The position numbers and the translations under genes were made by a program. Positions 40,091 to 49,390 of a stretch of 64,000 nucleotides of DNA are shown here, piece after piece (position 1 is the first letter of the stretch; each line of letters opens with the position of its first letter). Below the pieces are notes generated by a model. The model ran no database searches. It saw only the letters and a list, made by a program, of their open reading frames with translations, and was not told the origin of the DNA. Where the stretch lies: assembly GCF_019061185.1 (NCBI RefSeq), contig NZ_JAHQZU010000006.1, forward strand, positions 1-64,000. Reading direction: 5' to 3'. This DNA is from Paracoccus sp. Z118 (GTDB taxonomy: Bacteria; Pseudomonadota; Alphaproteobacteria; Rhodobacterales; Rhodobacteraceae).

Positions 40091-40663
40091 TACGGACGGT
40101 GCGCACGAAGATGCGCTGGCGCGGGAGATCTGAACAAGGGCGCTGAGTGGATCGGCTACCCTCGCCCGCCTGAATGATCTCAATGTGATACCCCGGTAGG
40201 CAGGCAGCGGGTGACGCAGTCTACCACGCGCCGTGATGACAGACTGCCATCAAAAGCGATGGTGGCGCGCCGGATCTCGCGCATCCGCCGGGCACCGTTG
40301 GCATCGCGATGCTTTCCAGCAGTTCGCTGAGTCGTAGCAGGGAGGTATGCGGGACGCACCGGATGCTTCTGGACCCCATGATCGCGTGGTGAGTTGACTG
40401 GGTCGGTGGCCTCTTCCGCGTCGTTCTCGGGAGCGGTCATTCGGGTGCGGGCGCGACATGTGCGCGCGAGGAATATCGGCGATGCGGGACGAAGCAGATT
40501 GCGTCAAGGCACATTTCGGCGGCGCGGCTTAGCCGGAGCCATCTCGCGTATCCGCACTTGGTGGTTGGTTTCACCGCGATGGCCCTGCTGAAGAAGGCGC
40601 AGTCTCGGTTTCGCCTCCGCACGCGTCCCGCTTGGGGCGGCTGGTTCGCTTCGGCTTTCCCGG
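40091..40663. other. 573-base region without a recognised gene
   Basis: No frame here shows a family pattern. The minus-strand stretch ending near 40437 extends as an open frame behind the SDR gene in a different phase but reads as arginine-rich shadow sequence. There may be relics of an insertion, but no transposase motif was recognised. No strong inverted repeat was found. It lies between the converging ACAD-kinase operon and the TRAP operon. Confidence 0.4.
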
Positions 40664-41419
40664 CTACTCGGCTGTCCACCCGCCATCGACCATGAGAGCG
40701 GAGCCCGTGGTGAGCGCCGAGGCATCGGATGCGAGGAAGACCGCCGCTCCCACGATGTCCTGCACCTGGCCCAGACGTCCCAGCTTGATCTTGCCAAGCA
40801 CCTCCTGATGGAAGGCATCGTCGGTGAAGTAGGGCTTCGTCAGCGGCGTCTCGATGAAGGTCGGGCAGATGGTGTTCACACGGATGCCATGCGGACCCAG
40901 CTCGATCGCCATGGACTTCGAAAAGCCCTCGATCGCCCATTTCGACGCGCAGTAGATGCTGCGCTTCGCGGCGCCGATATGGCCCATCTGCGAGGACATG
41001 TTGATGATCGATCCGCCCCGGCCCGCCCTGACCATACCGCGTGCTACGGCCTGTGCGGCGAAGACGGCGGCCCGCAGGTTCAGGCCGATGATCAGGTCGA
41101 AATCCTCCTCGGTGACATCCTGCACAAGGGCGGGCCGGTTGGTGCCCGCGTTGTTGACGAAGATGTCGAAGGGCTCGCGTGCGTCGATTTCCCGCGCGAA
41201 GGCCCGCGCATCCGTCACGTCCAGCGCCAGGGTGTCGGCGGTGCCGCCGGCAGCGGCGATCGCCTCTGCCGCCTCGGTGATCTCGGCGGACGAGCGGGCG
41301 CAGAGCGTGACCGCCGCCCCGGCCGAGGCCAGCGACTCGGCCACCCCGCGCCCGATGCCGCGCCCTGCCCCGGTGATCAGGGCGCGCTTGCCGGTCAGGT
41401 CGAAATTCGCCTGCATCAT
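40664..41419 (-). CDS. SDR family oxidoreductase, last gene of the TRAP operon
   Basis: A 251-aa classical [23 protein letters not shown]. Motifs: [16 protein letters not shown], Ser in IINMSSQMG, Tyr and Lys in YCASKWA, and the end [10 protein letters not shown]. Its ATG overlaps the stop of the HisD-like gene. With the HisD-like enzyme and the second SDR it could interconvert hydroxyl groups of a small polyol or sulfonate (HpsO/HpsP-like in dihydroxypropanesulfonate degradation). Substrate is not evident from sequence. Confidence 0.85.
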   Translation of the reverse strand: MMQANFDLTGKRALITGAGRGIGRGVAESLASAGAAVTLCARSSAEITEAAEAIAAAGGTADTLALDVTDARAFAREIDAREPFDIFVNNAGTNRPALVQDVTEEDFDLIIGLNLRAAVFAAQAVARGMVRAGRGGSIINMSSQMGHIGAAKRSIYCASKWAIEGFSKSMAIELGPHGIRVNTICPTFIETPLTKPYFTDDAFHQEVLGKIKLGRLGQVQDIVGAAVFLASDASALTTGSALMVDGGWTAE

Positions 41420-42726
41420 TCCGCGGCACCTCCGTAAGGAATGTTCGCCCCGCCATGGCGGCGGACGCGGATGTTGGCCTGTTCGGCATGGCCGACGAAG
41501 CCTTCCAGCAGGCACAGGCGCGAGCAATAGGCGCCGATCTCGGCCGCGGCCTCGTCCGTGGTGATGCGCTGATAGGTGTGGGTCTTGAGGAACTTGCCCA
41601 CCCAGAGCCCGCCGGTATAGCGGCCCGCCTTGCGCGTGGGCAGCGTGTGGTTGGTGCCGATGACCTTGTCGCCATTCGCGACGTTGGTGCGCGGCCCCAG
41701 GAACAGCGCGCCGTAGGAGGTCATGTGATCCAGATACCAGTCGTCGCGGTCGGTCATGACCTGGACATGCTCGCTGGCGATGTCGTTCGCGACCTGCAGC
41801 ATCTCGTCATGGCTGTCGCAGAGGATCACCTCACCGTAATCGCGCCAGCTTGCGGATGCGGTCTCGGCCGTGGGCAGGATCTGCAGCAGCCGCGCGACCT
41901 CAGCCATCGTCCCTTCGGCCAGCGCGAGCGAGTTCGTGACCAGCACCGCGGGGCTGTTGTAGCCATGCTCGGCCTGGCCCAGCAGATCGGTGGCGCAGAG
42001 CTCGGCGTCCACGGTGTCGTCGGCGATCACCATGGTCTCGGTCGGGCCCGCGAACAGGTCGATGCCGACGCGGCCGTAAAGCTGGCGCTTGGCCTCGGCC
42101 ACGAAGGCATTGCCGGGGCCGACCAGCATGTGGACGGGCTGGATGCTCTCGGTCCCCAAGGCCATCGCGCCGATGGCCTGTATGCCGCCAAGGACATAGA
42201 TCTCATGCGCGCCGGCCAGGTGCATGGCCGCGATCACTGCCGGGTTGGGCCGCCCCTTGAACGGAGGCGTGCAGGCCACGATCCGCGGCACGCCCGCGAC
42301 GTTGGCCGTGAGCACCGACATATGCGCCGAGGCCACCATCGGGAACTTGCCGCCCGGCACGTAGCAACCGACCGACTGCACCGGAATGTTCTTGTGGCCC
42401 AGGATCACGCCGGGAAGCGTCTCGACCTCGATATCCTGCATCGAGGCCAGCTGGGCCTCGGCAAAGCGGCGAATCTGCGCCTGGGCGAAGCGGATATCCT
42501 CCAGCTCGCGCGGGCTCAGTTCCGCGATCAGGGCGTCGATCTGTTCCTGCGTCAGCCGGAAGCTGTCGGGGGCGTAGCCGTCGTACTTCTGGCTCAGTTC
42601 CCGGACGGCGGCGTCGCCACGCGTCTCGATGTCCTTCAGCGTGGCCTCGACAGTCGCGCGGGTGCGGCTGTCGTCCTGGTCGCGTTCCGCGTCGGACTTG
42701 CCGCGCTTGAGATATGTGATCGCCAT
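41416..42726 (-). CDS. histidinol dehydrogenase-like enzyme, catabolic paralogue (HpsN-like)
   Basis: A 436-aa HisD-fold protein, [20 protein letters not shown]. The zinc and catalytic residues of HisD are retained: Gln and His in [10 protein letters not shown], Glu-His in ASEHVQVMT, Asp in [14 protein letters not shown], and His in [11 protein letters not shown]. Context is catabolic, in a TRAP operon with two SDRs and no his genes. The same combination is found for sulfopropanediol dehydrogenase HpsN, which takes (R)-2,3-dihydroxypropane-1-sulfonate to sulfolactate. That substrate is a suggestion, since no sulfolactate-degrading genes are in the window. It lies 10 bases after the upstream SDR. 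Confidence 0.82.
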   Translation of the reverse strand: MAITYLKRGKSDAERDQDDSRTRATVEATLKDIETRGDAAVRELSQKYDGYAPDSFRLTQEQIDALIAELSPRELEDIRFAQAQIRRFAEAQLASMQDIEVETLPGVILGHKNIPVQSVGCYVPGGKFPMVASAHMSVLTANVAGVPRIVACTPPFKGRPNPAVIAAMHLAGAHEIYVLGGIQAIGAMALGTESIQPVHMLVGPGNAFVAEAKRQLYGRVGIDLFAGPTETMVIADDTVDAELCATDLLGQAEHGYNSPAVLVTNSLALAEGTMAEVARLLQILPTAETASASWRDYGEVILCDSHDEMLQVANDIASEHVQVMTDRDDWYLDHMTSYGALFLGPRTNVANGDKVIGTNHTLPTRKAGRYTGGLWVGKFLKTHTYQRITTDEAAAEIGAYCSRLCLLEGFVGHAEQANIRVRRHGGANIPYGGAAE

Positions 42727-42736
42727 TCCTGCCCTC

Positions 42737-43504
42737 CTAGCCCAGCATTCCGGTATCGCCGCAGACCGAGATCGCCTGCCCCGAGATCGTGCGGGCGCGC
42801 GGGCTCGCCAGATAGAGGATCTGGTCGGCGATCTGCTGCGGCGTGACATATTCCTTGACCGAGGTATGCGAGAACGCCTCGCGCTCGGCCTCGTCGAAGC
42901 CGATGCCCCGGGCGTCGGCGCGCGATTGCAGCACCCGGCGCTGCCGCTCGCCCGCGACCAGCCCCGGCAGGACGGCATTCACCCGGATGCCGTCCTCGCC
43001 CAGCTCCATCGCCATGGATTTCGTCAGGCCGATCACCCCCCATTTCGCCGCGGCATAGGGGCTGCGCAGTTTGAAGCCCAGGCGCCCGGCCAGCGAGGAG
43101 ATGTTGACGATCGACGGATTGGCGCTGTTGCGCAGATGCGGGACGGCCCGTCCGGTGGTCACGAACTGGCTGGTCAGGCAGATGTCGAGGCATTGCCGGA
43201 CGGCGTCGAGGCTCAGTTCCTCGATGCGGCCCGTCGGTCCCGCGATGCCCGCGTTGTTGACGAGGCAGTCGAGCCCGCCCAACGCCGCAATGGCATCGTC
43301 CATGAAGCCGGTCAGCGCAGTTTCGTCCTGCACGTCCACGCGGCGGCGGAAAACGGTCTCGGGAAGCGTTGCCAGACCGGCCTCGTCGATGTCGCAGGTG
43401 GCGACCAGGGCGCCTTCGGCGAGGAAGGCGTCCACGATGGCGCGGCCGATGCCGCCCGCGCCTGCCGTTACGATGATACGGGCATTACCTAATGAAAGAT
43501 CCAT
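42737..43504 (-). CDS. SDR family oxidoreductase
   Basis: A 255-aa [23 protein letters not shown]. The cofactor motif is TAGAGGIG. Asp in ATCDIDEAG fits NAD use. [10 protein letters not shown], Ser in VNISSLAG, and Tyr-Lys in YAAAKWG complete the active site. It is 12 bases past dctM and 10 bases before the HisD-like gene, so it belongs to the same transcript. It is only distantly similar to the other SDR of the operon, and the two probably act on different carbons or enantiomers. Confidence 0.85.
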   Translation of the reverse strand: MDLSLGNARIIVTAGAGGIGRAIVDAFLAEGALVATCDIDEAGLATLPETVFRRRVDVQDETALTGFMDDAIAALGGLDCLVNNAGIAGPTGRIEELSLDAVRQCLDICLTSQFVTTGRAVPHLRNSANPSIVNISSLAGRLGFKLRSPYAAAKWGVIGLTKSMAMELGEDGIRVNAVLPGLVAGERQRRVLQSRADARGIGFDEAEREAFSHTSVKEYVTPQQIADQILYLASPRARTISGQAISVCGDTGMLG

Positions 43505-43516
43505 GAGTCTTTTCCC

Positions 43517-44785
43517 TTATCGGCCCGTGAAGACCAGCGAGAGCCAGGGCAGGAAGCTGATGATGACAAGATCGACCACCAGGATGATCACGAAGGGAAT
43601 CACCGCCCGCGCGATCTGCGGAATGCCGATCCCGGCGATCTGCGAGGCGATGAACAGGTTCAGGCCGACCGGCGGCGTGAACATCCCCATGGCGAGGTTC
43701 ACCACCATGATGACCCCGAAATGCACCGGATCGATGCCGAAGTTCAGCGCGATGGGCAGCAGGATCGGGGTGAAGATCAGGATCGCCGCGGCCGCTTCCA
43801 GGAACATGCCGACGAACAGCAGCAGAATGTTGACGAGGAGGATGAACATCCACGGGCTGTCGATCGCGCCGACGACGAACTCGGAAATGACCGTCGGAAC
43901 CTGCAATGAAAGGATGATCCGGCCATAAAGCCCGGCTGCCGCGATGATCGACAGTACGACGGCCGAGGTGATGGCGCTGTCGCGCATGATTGCGGGGATC
44001 TCGCGCAGCGGCAGTTCACGATAGATGACGCCGCCCACCAGCAGCGAATAGACCACCGCGACGACAGCGGCTTCGGTCGGCGTGACGATGCCGCCATAGA
44101 TCCCGCCAAGGATCAGGGTGGGCATCAGCAGGGCAAGAATGGCCGACCGGCCTGCGCTGAGCACATCCCGGACGCCCACGACACCCTCGACCGGCATGTC
44201 AAGATTGCTGGCGTGGAGGCGCGCATAGATCAGAAGCGATGCAACGACCACGAGACCCGGCAGGACCCCGGCCATGAACATGTCGCCCACCGACTGGTTC
44301 GCCGCAATGGCGTAGAGGATCATCGGGATGCTGGGCGGGATGATGACGCCGAGCGCGCCCGCCGCGGCCTGGTTCGCAGCCGCGTAAGGCTTGCCGTAAC
44401 CTTGGGCCGCCATGGCGGGGATCAGGATGGCGCCCACGGCGGCCGTCGTCGCCGCGCCCGAGCCCGAGATCGCCGCGAAGAAGGCCGAGGTCACGATCGC
44501 GACCATCGCCAGCCCGCCTGTCGTGCTGCCGACGAGCGTCTTCGAGAAATCGACCAGACGCTTCGAGATCCCGCCCGACTGCATCAGGTTTCCGGCAAGG
44601 ATGAAGAACGGAATGGCCAGCAGCGGGAACGAGTTGACCGACCGGATCATCTCCTGCGGAGCGATCAGCAGCGGCATGATGTCGCCCTGCCAGATGGTCA
44701 CGACGGCCGCCAGGCCAAGCGCGAAGGTGACCGGCACGCCGATCAGCAGAAGCAGAAGCAGAAGTCCGAACAGAAGCGCGATCAT
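43517..44785 (-). CDS. dctM: TRAP transporter large permease (DctM type)
   Basis: A 422-aa, very hydrophobic protein, MIALLFGLLLLLLLIGVPVT, with about 12 membrane helices. Family motifs include SGSGAATTAAVGAILIPAMA and AANQAAAGALGVIIPPSIPM (the GxIIPPSIP signature), repeated in GMFTPPVGLNLFIASQIAG. It carries substrate inward with a sodium gradient together with DctQ and the periplasmic DctP. Its ATG overlaps the dctQ stop. Confidence 0.93.
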   Translation of the reverse strand: MIALLFGLLLLLLLIGVPVTFALGLAAVVTIWQGDIMPLLIAPQEMIRSVNSFPLLAIPFFILAGNLMQSGGISKRLVDFSKTLVGSTTGGLAMVAIVTSAFFAAISGSGAATTAAVGAILIPAMAAQGYGKPYAAANQAAAGALGVIIPPSIPMILYAIAANQSVGDMFMAGVLPGLVVVASLLIYARLHASNLDMPVEGVVGVRDVLSAGRSAILALLMPTLILGGIYGGIVTPTEAAVVAVVYSLLVGGVIYRELPLREIPAIMRDSAITSAVVLSIIAAAGLYGRIILSLQVPTVISEFVVGAIDSPWMFILLVNILLLFVGMFLEAAAAILIFTPILLPIALNFGIDPVHFGVIMVVNLAMGMFTPPVGLNLFIASQIAGIGIPQIARAVIPFVIILVVDLVIISFLPWLSLVFTGR

Positions 44786-45282
44786 GCTGCGGCATCCTTC
44801 TTGCCGGAGAAATCGTCCGCGATGATGGCCAGCGCGTTCAGGAAGATCAGCGCAGCCCCCGCGGGCATCGCGCCGTAGAGCCAGGCCATCGAGACGCGGG
44901 TGCTGGGTGCCGTCTGCGAGGCCACCCGCTCGGTGATCGCAAGGCCATATTTGAGCAGGACGAACGCAAAGGTGCAGGAGGCCACGGCGATCAGCAGATG
45001 GACGACCCGGCTGACCTTCGGTCCCGACATCGTCGTCAGCAGGTCCACCGCGATCAGCGAGCCGTAACGATAGGCATAAGCCGCGCCCAGCATCGTCATC
45101 CAGACCATCGAGAAGCGCGACACTTCCTCGGAAAAGGTCAGCGAACTGCCCATCACGTAGCGGGCGAATACCTGCCAGCTGATCAGGACCGTCATCACCA
45201 GCATCAGCGCTGCGAGAATCCAGCCGACAAGCCAGTTGATGCCGTCCACCATGCGGACAACCTTGCGCAGCGCATCACGCAT
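44782..45282 (-). CDS. dctQ: TRAP transporter small permease (DctQ type)
   Basis: A 166-aa protein, MRDALRKVVRMVDGINWLVG, with four membrane segments (GWILAALMLVMTVLISWQVF, FSMVWMTMLGAAYAYRYGSL, VVHLLIAVASCTFAFVLLKY, WLYGAMPAGAALIFLNALAI). The motif FARYVMGSSLTFSEEVSRF is characteristic of the DctQ family. It lies between dctP and dctM, overlapping dctM by 4 bases. A hairpin separates it from dctP. Confidence 0.92.
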   Translation of the reverse strand: MRDALRKVVRMVDGINWLVGWILAALMLVMTVLISWQVFARYVMGSSLTFSEEVSRFSMVWMTMLGAAYAYRYGSLIAVDLLTTMSGPKVSRVVHLLIAVASCTFAFVLLKYGLAITERVASQTAPSTRVSMAWLYGAMPAGAALIFLNALAIIADDFSGKKDAAA

Positions 45283-45309
45283 CTGCGACCTCCTGAGGGA
45301 ATGGAAAGA

Positions 45310-45329
45310 AAGGGGGCTTTCGCCCCCTT
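45310..45329 (-). terminator. intercistronic hairpin between dctP and dctQ
   Basis: AAGGGGGC-GAAA-GCCCCCTT on the minus strand is a perfect 8-bp stem with a GNRA tetraloop, starting 5 bases after the dctP stop and followed by a pyrimidine stretch. Such structures often stabilise the binding-protein message or attenuate it so that DctP is made in excess over the membrane subunits. Confidence 0.7.
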
Positions 45330-45333
45330 GCCG

Positions 45334-46320
45334 TTACTGCGGCGCCTGGAAGTTCACCGCGGCATCTACCAGTTCGGTCCCGACAGTGTCCTTCCACTTG
45401 TCGATGACCGGCTGGACGGCCTCGCGGAAGGGGGCGAGATCGGGATGGGTGACTTCCATCCCCAGGCTTTCCAACTCACCCACGAGACGCTCCTCCATTT
45501 CGCGCGAAGCTTCGCGCTGAACCGGGGTCGCGATCTCGGCCGCTTCGAGGACAATCGCCTGATCCTCAGGCGAGAGAGAGTCGAAGAGCTGCGCGCCGAT
45601 CATCAGCGGGGCCGGCGAATAGACATGCTGGGTCATGCCCAGATAGTCCTGAACCTCGTTGAACTTGACGTCGTAGATCGTCGGGATCGGGTTTTCCTGG
45701 CTTTCCATCACACCCTGCTGCAGGGCGGTGAAGACCTCGGTCCAGGCCATCGGAGCGGCATTCGTGCCAAGCGCCGTCCAGGTATCGACCTGCACGCTGC
45801 TTTCCTGGGTCCGGTGCTTGATGCCCTTGAGATCCTCGAGCGCGTTGATCGGCCGAACGCTGTTGGTTTCGTAGCGGAAGCCGTTTTCCATCCAGCCGAT
45901 GATCTTGACCCCGGCCGCTTCCTCCAGCCGCTCGGCAAGCGCGTCGCCATGCTCGCTGTCCAGGAACGCGTGGGCGTGGGCGTGGTCGCGGAAGACGTAA
46001 GGCAGATCGAACAGCAGGAATTCGTTGGTGAACCCGCCCATCGGCCCGGTCGAGGTGATGCCCATGTCGATCAGGCCGAAGCCGATGCCTTCGACGACCT
46101 CGCGTTCGGCGCCCAGGGCGTTGTCGTAGTGCGGGCGGATCGTGAGCCGTCCTTCCGACAGGCGCTCCAGCTCCTCGCCGAACTTGTGGACGCCGACCGC
46201 CTGATGCGACCGCGGCCCGAGCGGCAGGCTGACGTCGAACGTGCGGCCTTCCTGCGCCAGCGCGGTCGAGCCCAGCAGAGCCACAACGGTCGTGATTCCA
46301 AGTATCTTGAAGTGCCGCAT
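45334..46320 (-). CDS. dctP: TRAP transporter substrate-binding protein (DctP type)
   Basis: A 328-aa periplasmic binding protein. MRHFKILGITTVVALLGSTA is a signal peptide with likely cleavage after ALA. Family motifs: LPLGPRSHQAVGVHKFGEEL, PHYDNALGAEREVVEG, and the carboxylate-binding Arg region ENGFRYETNSVRPINALEDL. The last is expected to bind an acid group, so the ligand is probably a carboxylate or a sulfonate. It is first in the six-gene operon, 56 bases downstream of a CRP-type site. Confidence 0.92.
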   Translation of the reverse strand: MRHFKILGITTVVALLGSTALAQEGRTFDVSLPLGPRSHQAVGVHKFGEELERLSEGRLTIRPHYDNALGAEREVVEGIGFGLIDMGITSTGPMGGFTNEFLLFDLPYVFRDHAHAHAFLDSEHGDALAERLEEAAGVKIIGWMENGFRYETNSVRPINALEDLKGIKHRTQESSVQVDTWTALGTNAAPMAWTEVFTALQQGVMESQENPIPTIYDVKFNEVQDYLGMTQHVYSPAPLMIGAQLFDSLSPEDQAIVLEAAEIATPVQREASREMEERLVGELESLGMEVTHPDLAPFREAVQPVIDKWKDTVGTELVDAAVNFQAPQ

Positions 46321-46375
46321 TCTCAGGACCTCCCTCCTTCAATCTGCGTGACCACAACTCACCAGAGCTGCGGAT

Positions 46376-46393
46376 GTGTGATCTCGGTCACAC
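46376..46393. promoter_or_regulatory. perfect CRP-type site GTGTGA-N6-TCACAC
   Basis: GTGTGATCTCGGTCACAC contains the exact TGTGA-N6-TCACA consensus of CRP-family regulators. It lies 56 bases upstream of dctP and 116 bases upstream of the GntR gene. Its right half, GGTCACACTATTG (46386-46398), recurs as GGTCACACTCTTG at 46486-46498, exactly 100 bases away. Confidence 0.65.
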
Positions 46394-46508
46394 TATTGCT
46401 TGAAGATTGACCTCGTCAACAGAAGATTACTCTCATCAATCGCTAGACTTTTCGACCGACGCAGAGCAAGTTGCATATCAACTGAGGTCACACTCTTGGG
46501 GAGGAGAC

Positions 46509-47237
46509 ATGATCCGGAGTAGTGAATCCGACAGTTGGTCCAGGCTGGGTCCCCTGGCCCTCGACGAGGGCGCCACCGCCCAGGCGCAGGTCTATGCACG
46601 GCTGAGAGACGCGCTGATCAGCGGCTATTTCCGCCCCGGCGAGGAATTGAGCCTGCGCCGTGCATCGGCCGCACTGGGCACCAGCGTCACACCTGTCCGC
46701 GAAGCCCTGCGCCAGTTGGAGAGCGACGGCGCGCTGGAGGTTTTTGGCGGCAACCGTGTTCTGCGCGTGCCGGTCCTGTCCGAAGCCGAACTGATCGACA
46801 TCCGCGACGTCCGCATAAACCTCGAAAGCTACGCGGCCGCAGAAGCGCTTGGCGGCATAGGGGCCGCGCAGATGCGGCTCATCTCGAACGCATGTGCAGT
46901 CATGCAGCGCGCCGCAGACGACAGCGACGCGGACCTTTATCTGGAAAGCAACTGGCGCTTTCATTCGCTGATCTACCGCGCCGCGGGCCGTCCGGTCCTG
47001 ATGGGCGTCATCGAGCGGATGTGGCTGCGCGTCGGGCCGCTGATCCGGCTGGCGGTGACGTCGCCGAATCACTTCCATCGCTCGATGGAAAGTCACCGTG
47101 CGGCCGAACGCGCCCTGCGTTCGCGCGATACCGCAGCCCTGCAAGCTGCCATCATCCGCGACATCTCCGATGCCGCGTCGGATCTGGCCAGGACGCTGCG
47201 CAGCTATGAGCCGGCCAAGGCCGCCGCAAGAACTTGA
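46509..47237 (+). CDS. GntR-family regulator (FCD domain)
   Basis: A 242-aa protein read from ATG 46509, which has GGGGAGGAGA just before it; an upstream in-frame start at 46407 lacks one. Winged helix: AQVYARLRDALISGYFRPGE, LSLRRASAALGTSVTPVREA, LRQLESDGALEV. The FCD domain follows, with Asp/His positions in RDVRINLESYAAAEA, NWRFHSLIYRAAG and SHRAAERALRSRD. It diverges from the TRAP operon and precedes the dehydrogenase-BKACE pair, so it likely controls both. Confidence 0.9.
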   Translation: MIRSSESDSWSRLGPLALDEGATAQAQVYARLRDALISGYFRPGEELSLRRASAALGTSVTPVREALRQLESDGALEVFGGNRVLRVPVLSEAELIDIRDVRINLESYAAAEALGGIGAAQMRLISNACAVMQRAADDSDADLYLESNWRFHSLIYRAAGRPVLMGVIERMWLRVGPLIRLAVTSPNHFHRSMESHRAAERALRSRDTAALQAAIIRDISDAASDLARTLRSYEPAKAAART

Positions 47238-47265
47238 GCCACAGGAACGGGAGGGGATTGAACCC

Positions 47266-48177
47266 ATGGCAAGGACTGTTTCCATCATCGGCTGCGGCCT
47301 GATCGGAAGAGCCTGGACCATCGTCTTCGCAAGGGCAGGCCTGGAGGTCCGCATCTGGGACGCCGATCACCTGGCTCTTGGAAGCGCGAGGGAGACGCTG
47401 CAGGCGACATGCGTCGAGGCAGGGGAAGACCCCTCGATCCTGACGCGCGTCGAGGTCGTCGCGGACATGCAGTCGGCGCTCGAAGGCTCCGAGTGGGTGC
47501 AGGAAAACGGCCCGGAGCGGATCGAGATCAAGCGCCGCATCTATGCCGATCTCGATCGGCTGGCCGCGCCGGAGACGATCCTGGCTTCGTCCAGCTCGGC
47601 CCTCGTGGCGTCGCAGTTTGGCGAAGGGCTTGCAGGGCGGCACCGCATCCTCGTCGCCCATCCGGTGAATCCGCCCCATGTGATCCCGGTGGTGGAACTC
47701 TGCCCCTCGCCCGACACGGCGCCCGAGGTGATGGACCGTGCGGAAGCGCTGATGCGGGATGTCGGCCAGGTTCCCGTGCGGCTTTCGCGCGAGATCGACG
47801 GCTTCGTGCTGAACCGCCTTCAGGCGGTGCTGCTGGCCGAATCGCTTTCGCTCGTGGCGCAGGGAATCGTTTCGCCCGAGGGGCTGGACGACACCATCTG
47901 TCACGGGCTCGGTCGGCGCTGGACGCTGCTAGGACCGCTCGCGACCATCAACCTGAACGCACCGGGCGGGGTCGCGGACTACCTCGATCGCTACGGACCG
48001 ACCATGGCGCGGCTCAGCGACAGTGCCGCGCGGGGCGAGGCCTTCACGCGCGAAGCCGGAGAGATAGTCGCCGCGGCGATGCCGGGCAGCGACCGTGTGG
48101 CCGAACTCAGCCGGCGACGCGATGCCCGGCTGGCCGGACTGGCAAAATTCCTGAAAACCTCAGAAGGAGTGCAGTAA
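47266..48177 (+). CDS. 3-hydroxyacyl-CoA dehydrogenase-fold beta-hydroxyacid dehydrogenase (carnitine dehydrogenase-like)
   Basis: A 303-aa protein from ATG 47266 (MARTVSIIGCGLIGRAWTIV). The GCGLIG dinucleotide motif is followed by Asp in IWDADHLAL, so NAD is the likely cofactor. The catalytic His is in VAHPVNPPHVIPVVEL, and ENGPERIEIKR is typical of the lambda-crystallin/L-carnitine dehydrogenase group. Being directly followed by a BKACE enzyme strengthens a route in which a beta-hydroxy acid is oxidised to a beta-keto acid and then cleaved, as for carnitine to dehydrocarnitine. The actual substrate is not proven. Confidence 0.85.
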   Translation: MARTVSIIGCGLIGRAWTIVFARAGLEVRIWDADHLALGSARETLQATCVEAGEDPSILTRVEVVADMQSALEGSEWVQENGPERIEIKRRIYADLDRLAAPETILASSSSALVASQFGEGLAGRHRILVAHPVNPPHVIPVVELCPSPDTAPEVMDRAEALMRDVGQVPVRLSREIDGFVLNRLQAVLLAESLSLVAQGIVSPEGLDDTICHGLGRRWTLLGPLATINLNAPGGVADYLDRYGPTMARLSDSAARGEAFTREAGEIVAAAMPGSDRVAELSRRRDARLAGLAKFLKTSEGVQ

Positions 48178-48179
48178 TC

Positions 48180-49112
48180 ATGGCTGCGAAACGCAAGGTC
48201 ATCATCACCTGCGCCGTCACCGGCGCGATCCATACCCCCTCGATGTCGGAGCACCTGCCCGTCACCGCATCCGAAATCGCCGATGCGGCGATCGGAGCCG
48301 CTGAAGCCGGCGCGGCCGTGGTCCATCTTCATGCCCGCGACCCGCAGGACGGCCGCCCCGATCAGACGCCCGAGGCGTTCGCGCCCTTCCTGCAGGTGAT
48401 CAAGCAGCGGTCCGATTGCGTGGTCAACATCACCACCGGCGGTGCGCCCACGATGACGATCGAGGACCGGGTCCGGCCCGCCGCGACATGGAAGCCGGAA
48501 CTGGCGTCCCTCAACATGGGCTCGATGAACTTCGGCCTGTTCCCCATGCTCGCCCGCTTCGACGGCAAGCTGCAGCACGAGTGGGAGCGCGAATACCTCG
48601 GCAACAAGGGCATCCTGTTCCGCAACACCTTCGCGGACATCGAGCACATCATCACCACGCTGAGCGCGAATGGCACCCGGTTCGAGTTCGAGTGCTACGA
48701 CACCGCGCATCTCTACAACCTCAAGCATTTCCACGATGCCGGGCTGGTGAAGGGGCCGCTGTTCATCCAGACGGTCTTCGGCCTGATGGGCGGCATCGGG
48801 GCGCATTACGACGACGTCATGCACATGAAGCGCACCGCCGACCGGCTGTTCGGCGACCAGTATCGCTGGTCCGTCCTCGGCGCCGGCAAGAACCAGCTTC
48901 CCGTGGCGGCCATCGCCGCGGCGCTCGGCGGTCACGTCCGCGTCGGGCTCGAGGACTCGCTCTGGGCGGGCCCCGGACGCCTCGCGACGAGCAACGCCGA
49001 GCAGGTTACCGCCGTCCGGCAGATCATCGAGGGTCTGGGTCTCGAGATCGCCAGTCCGGACGAGGCGCGGGAACTGCTTGCGCTGAAGGGCGCGGACACC
49101 GTGGGCTTCTGA
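48180..49112 (+). CDS. beta-keto acid cleavage enzyme (BKACE, DUF849)
   Basis: A 310-aa protein, MAAKRKVIITCAVTGAIHTP. BKACE signatures: HLHARDPQDGRPDQTPEAF (two Zn-binding His), VNITTGGAPTMTIEDR, SLNMGSMNFG, and the Glu-containing VGLEDSLWAGPGRLATSN. These Zn enzymes use acetyl-CoA to cleave a beta-keto acid into acetoacetate and a new acyl-CoA. The family includes 3-keto-5-aminohexanoate and dehydrocarnitine cleavage enzymes. The start is 3 bases after the dehydrogenase stop. A hairpin follows the gene. Confidence 0.92.
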   Translation: MAAKRKVIITCAVTGAIHTPSMSEHLPVTASEIADAAIGAAEAGAAVVHLHARDPQDGRPDQTPEAFAPFLQVIKQRSDCVVNITTGGAPTMTIEDRVRPAATWKPELASLNMGSMNFGLFPMLARFDGKLQHEWEREYLGNKGILFRNTFADIEHIITTLSANGTRFEFECYDTAHLYNLKHFHDAGLVKGPLFIQTVFGLMGGIGAHYDDVMHMKRTADRLFGDQYRWSVLGAGKNQLPVAAIAAALGGHVRVGLEDSLWAGPGRLATSNAEQVTAVRQIIEGLGLEIASPDEARELLALKGADTVGF

Positions 49113-49124
49113 TCGGCCACAGGT

Positions 49125-49145
49125 CCGGCCTGCTCGTCAGGCCGG
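49125..49145 (+). terminator. hairpin after the BKACE gene
   Basis: CCGGCCTG-CTCGT-CAGGCCGG forms a perfect 8-bp stem 13 bases past the stop. No T-run follows, so it is a weak or factor-dependent terminator. Confidence 0.5.
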
Positions 49146-49294
49146 CGACCTCAACGGTTCGGTGGGTCCGATGGACCCTCCGGCCGACGTCCTGAACCCC
49201 GAAGTGCTGCGCCAGATCAGAGCCGATCAATGCGATGCTTCGCCGCGCACTGATCCAAGTGCCGCGGTGATCGCTGGAGAGCACCCGATCAGGC

Positions 49295-49390
49295 GCCCGC
49301 GCTAATCGTCGGGTCCCCCTTTTCGCCCGCAGGCTCGAAGCCGTGCGGTGCGCCTTCAGATAAGTCGCGTCGATCATTACCGTCTTCGGC
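49295..49390 (-). pseudogene. IS5-family transposase relic, internal fragment
   Basis: On the minus strand the sequence reads GPKTVMIDATYLKAHRTASS and LRAKRG, the conserved segment with the first catalytic Asp (IDATYLKAHRTA) of IS427-group transposases. Coding similarity fades on both sides. It faces the opposite way to the C-terminal fragment about 200 bases downstream, so two separate events or an inversion shaped this scar. Confidence 0.75.

Noticed and set aside
40091-40663. A possible transposase relic
   Set aside because: Frames on both strands were read, but no DDE, IS110 or resolvase motif was found, so it is left as unexplained.
45310-45329. Full operon terminator after dctP
   Set aside because: dctQ and dctM must be co-expressed with dctP and the hairpin lacks a proper T-run, so a stabiliser or attenuator is more likely.
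46407-46508. Upstream N-terminal extension of the GntR regulator
   Set aside because: It covers the repeated half-site and lacks a ribosome binding site, whereas ATG 46509 has a strong GGGGAGGAGA.
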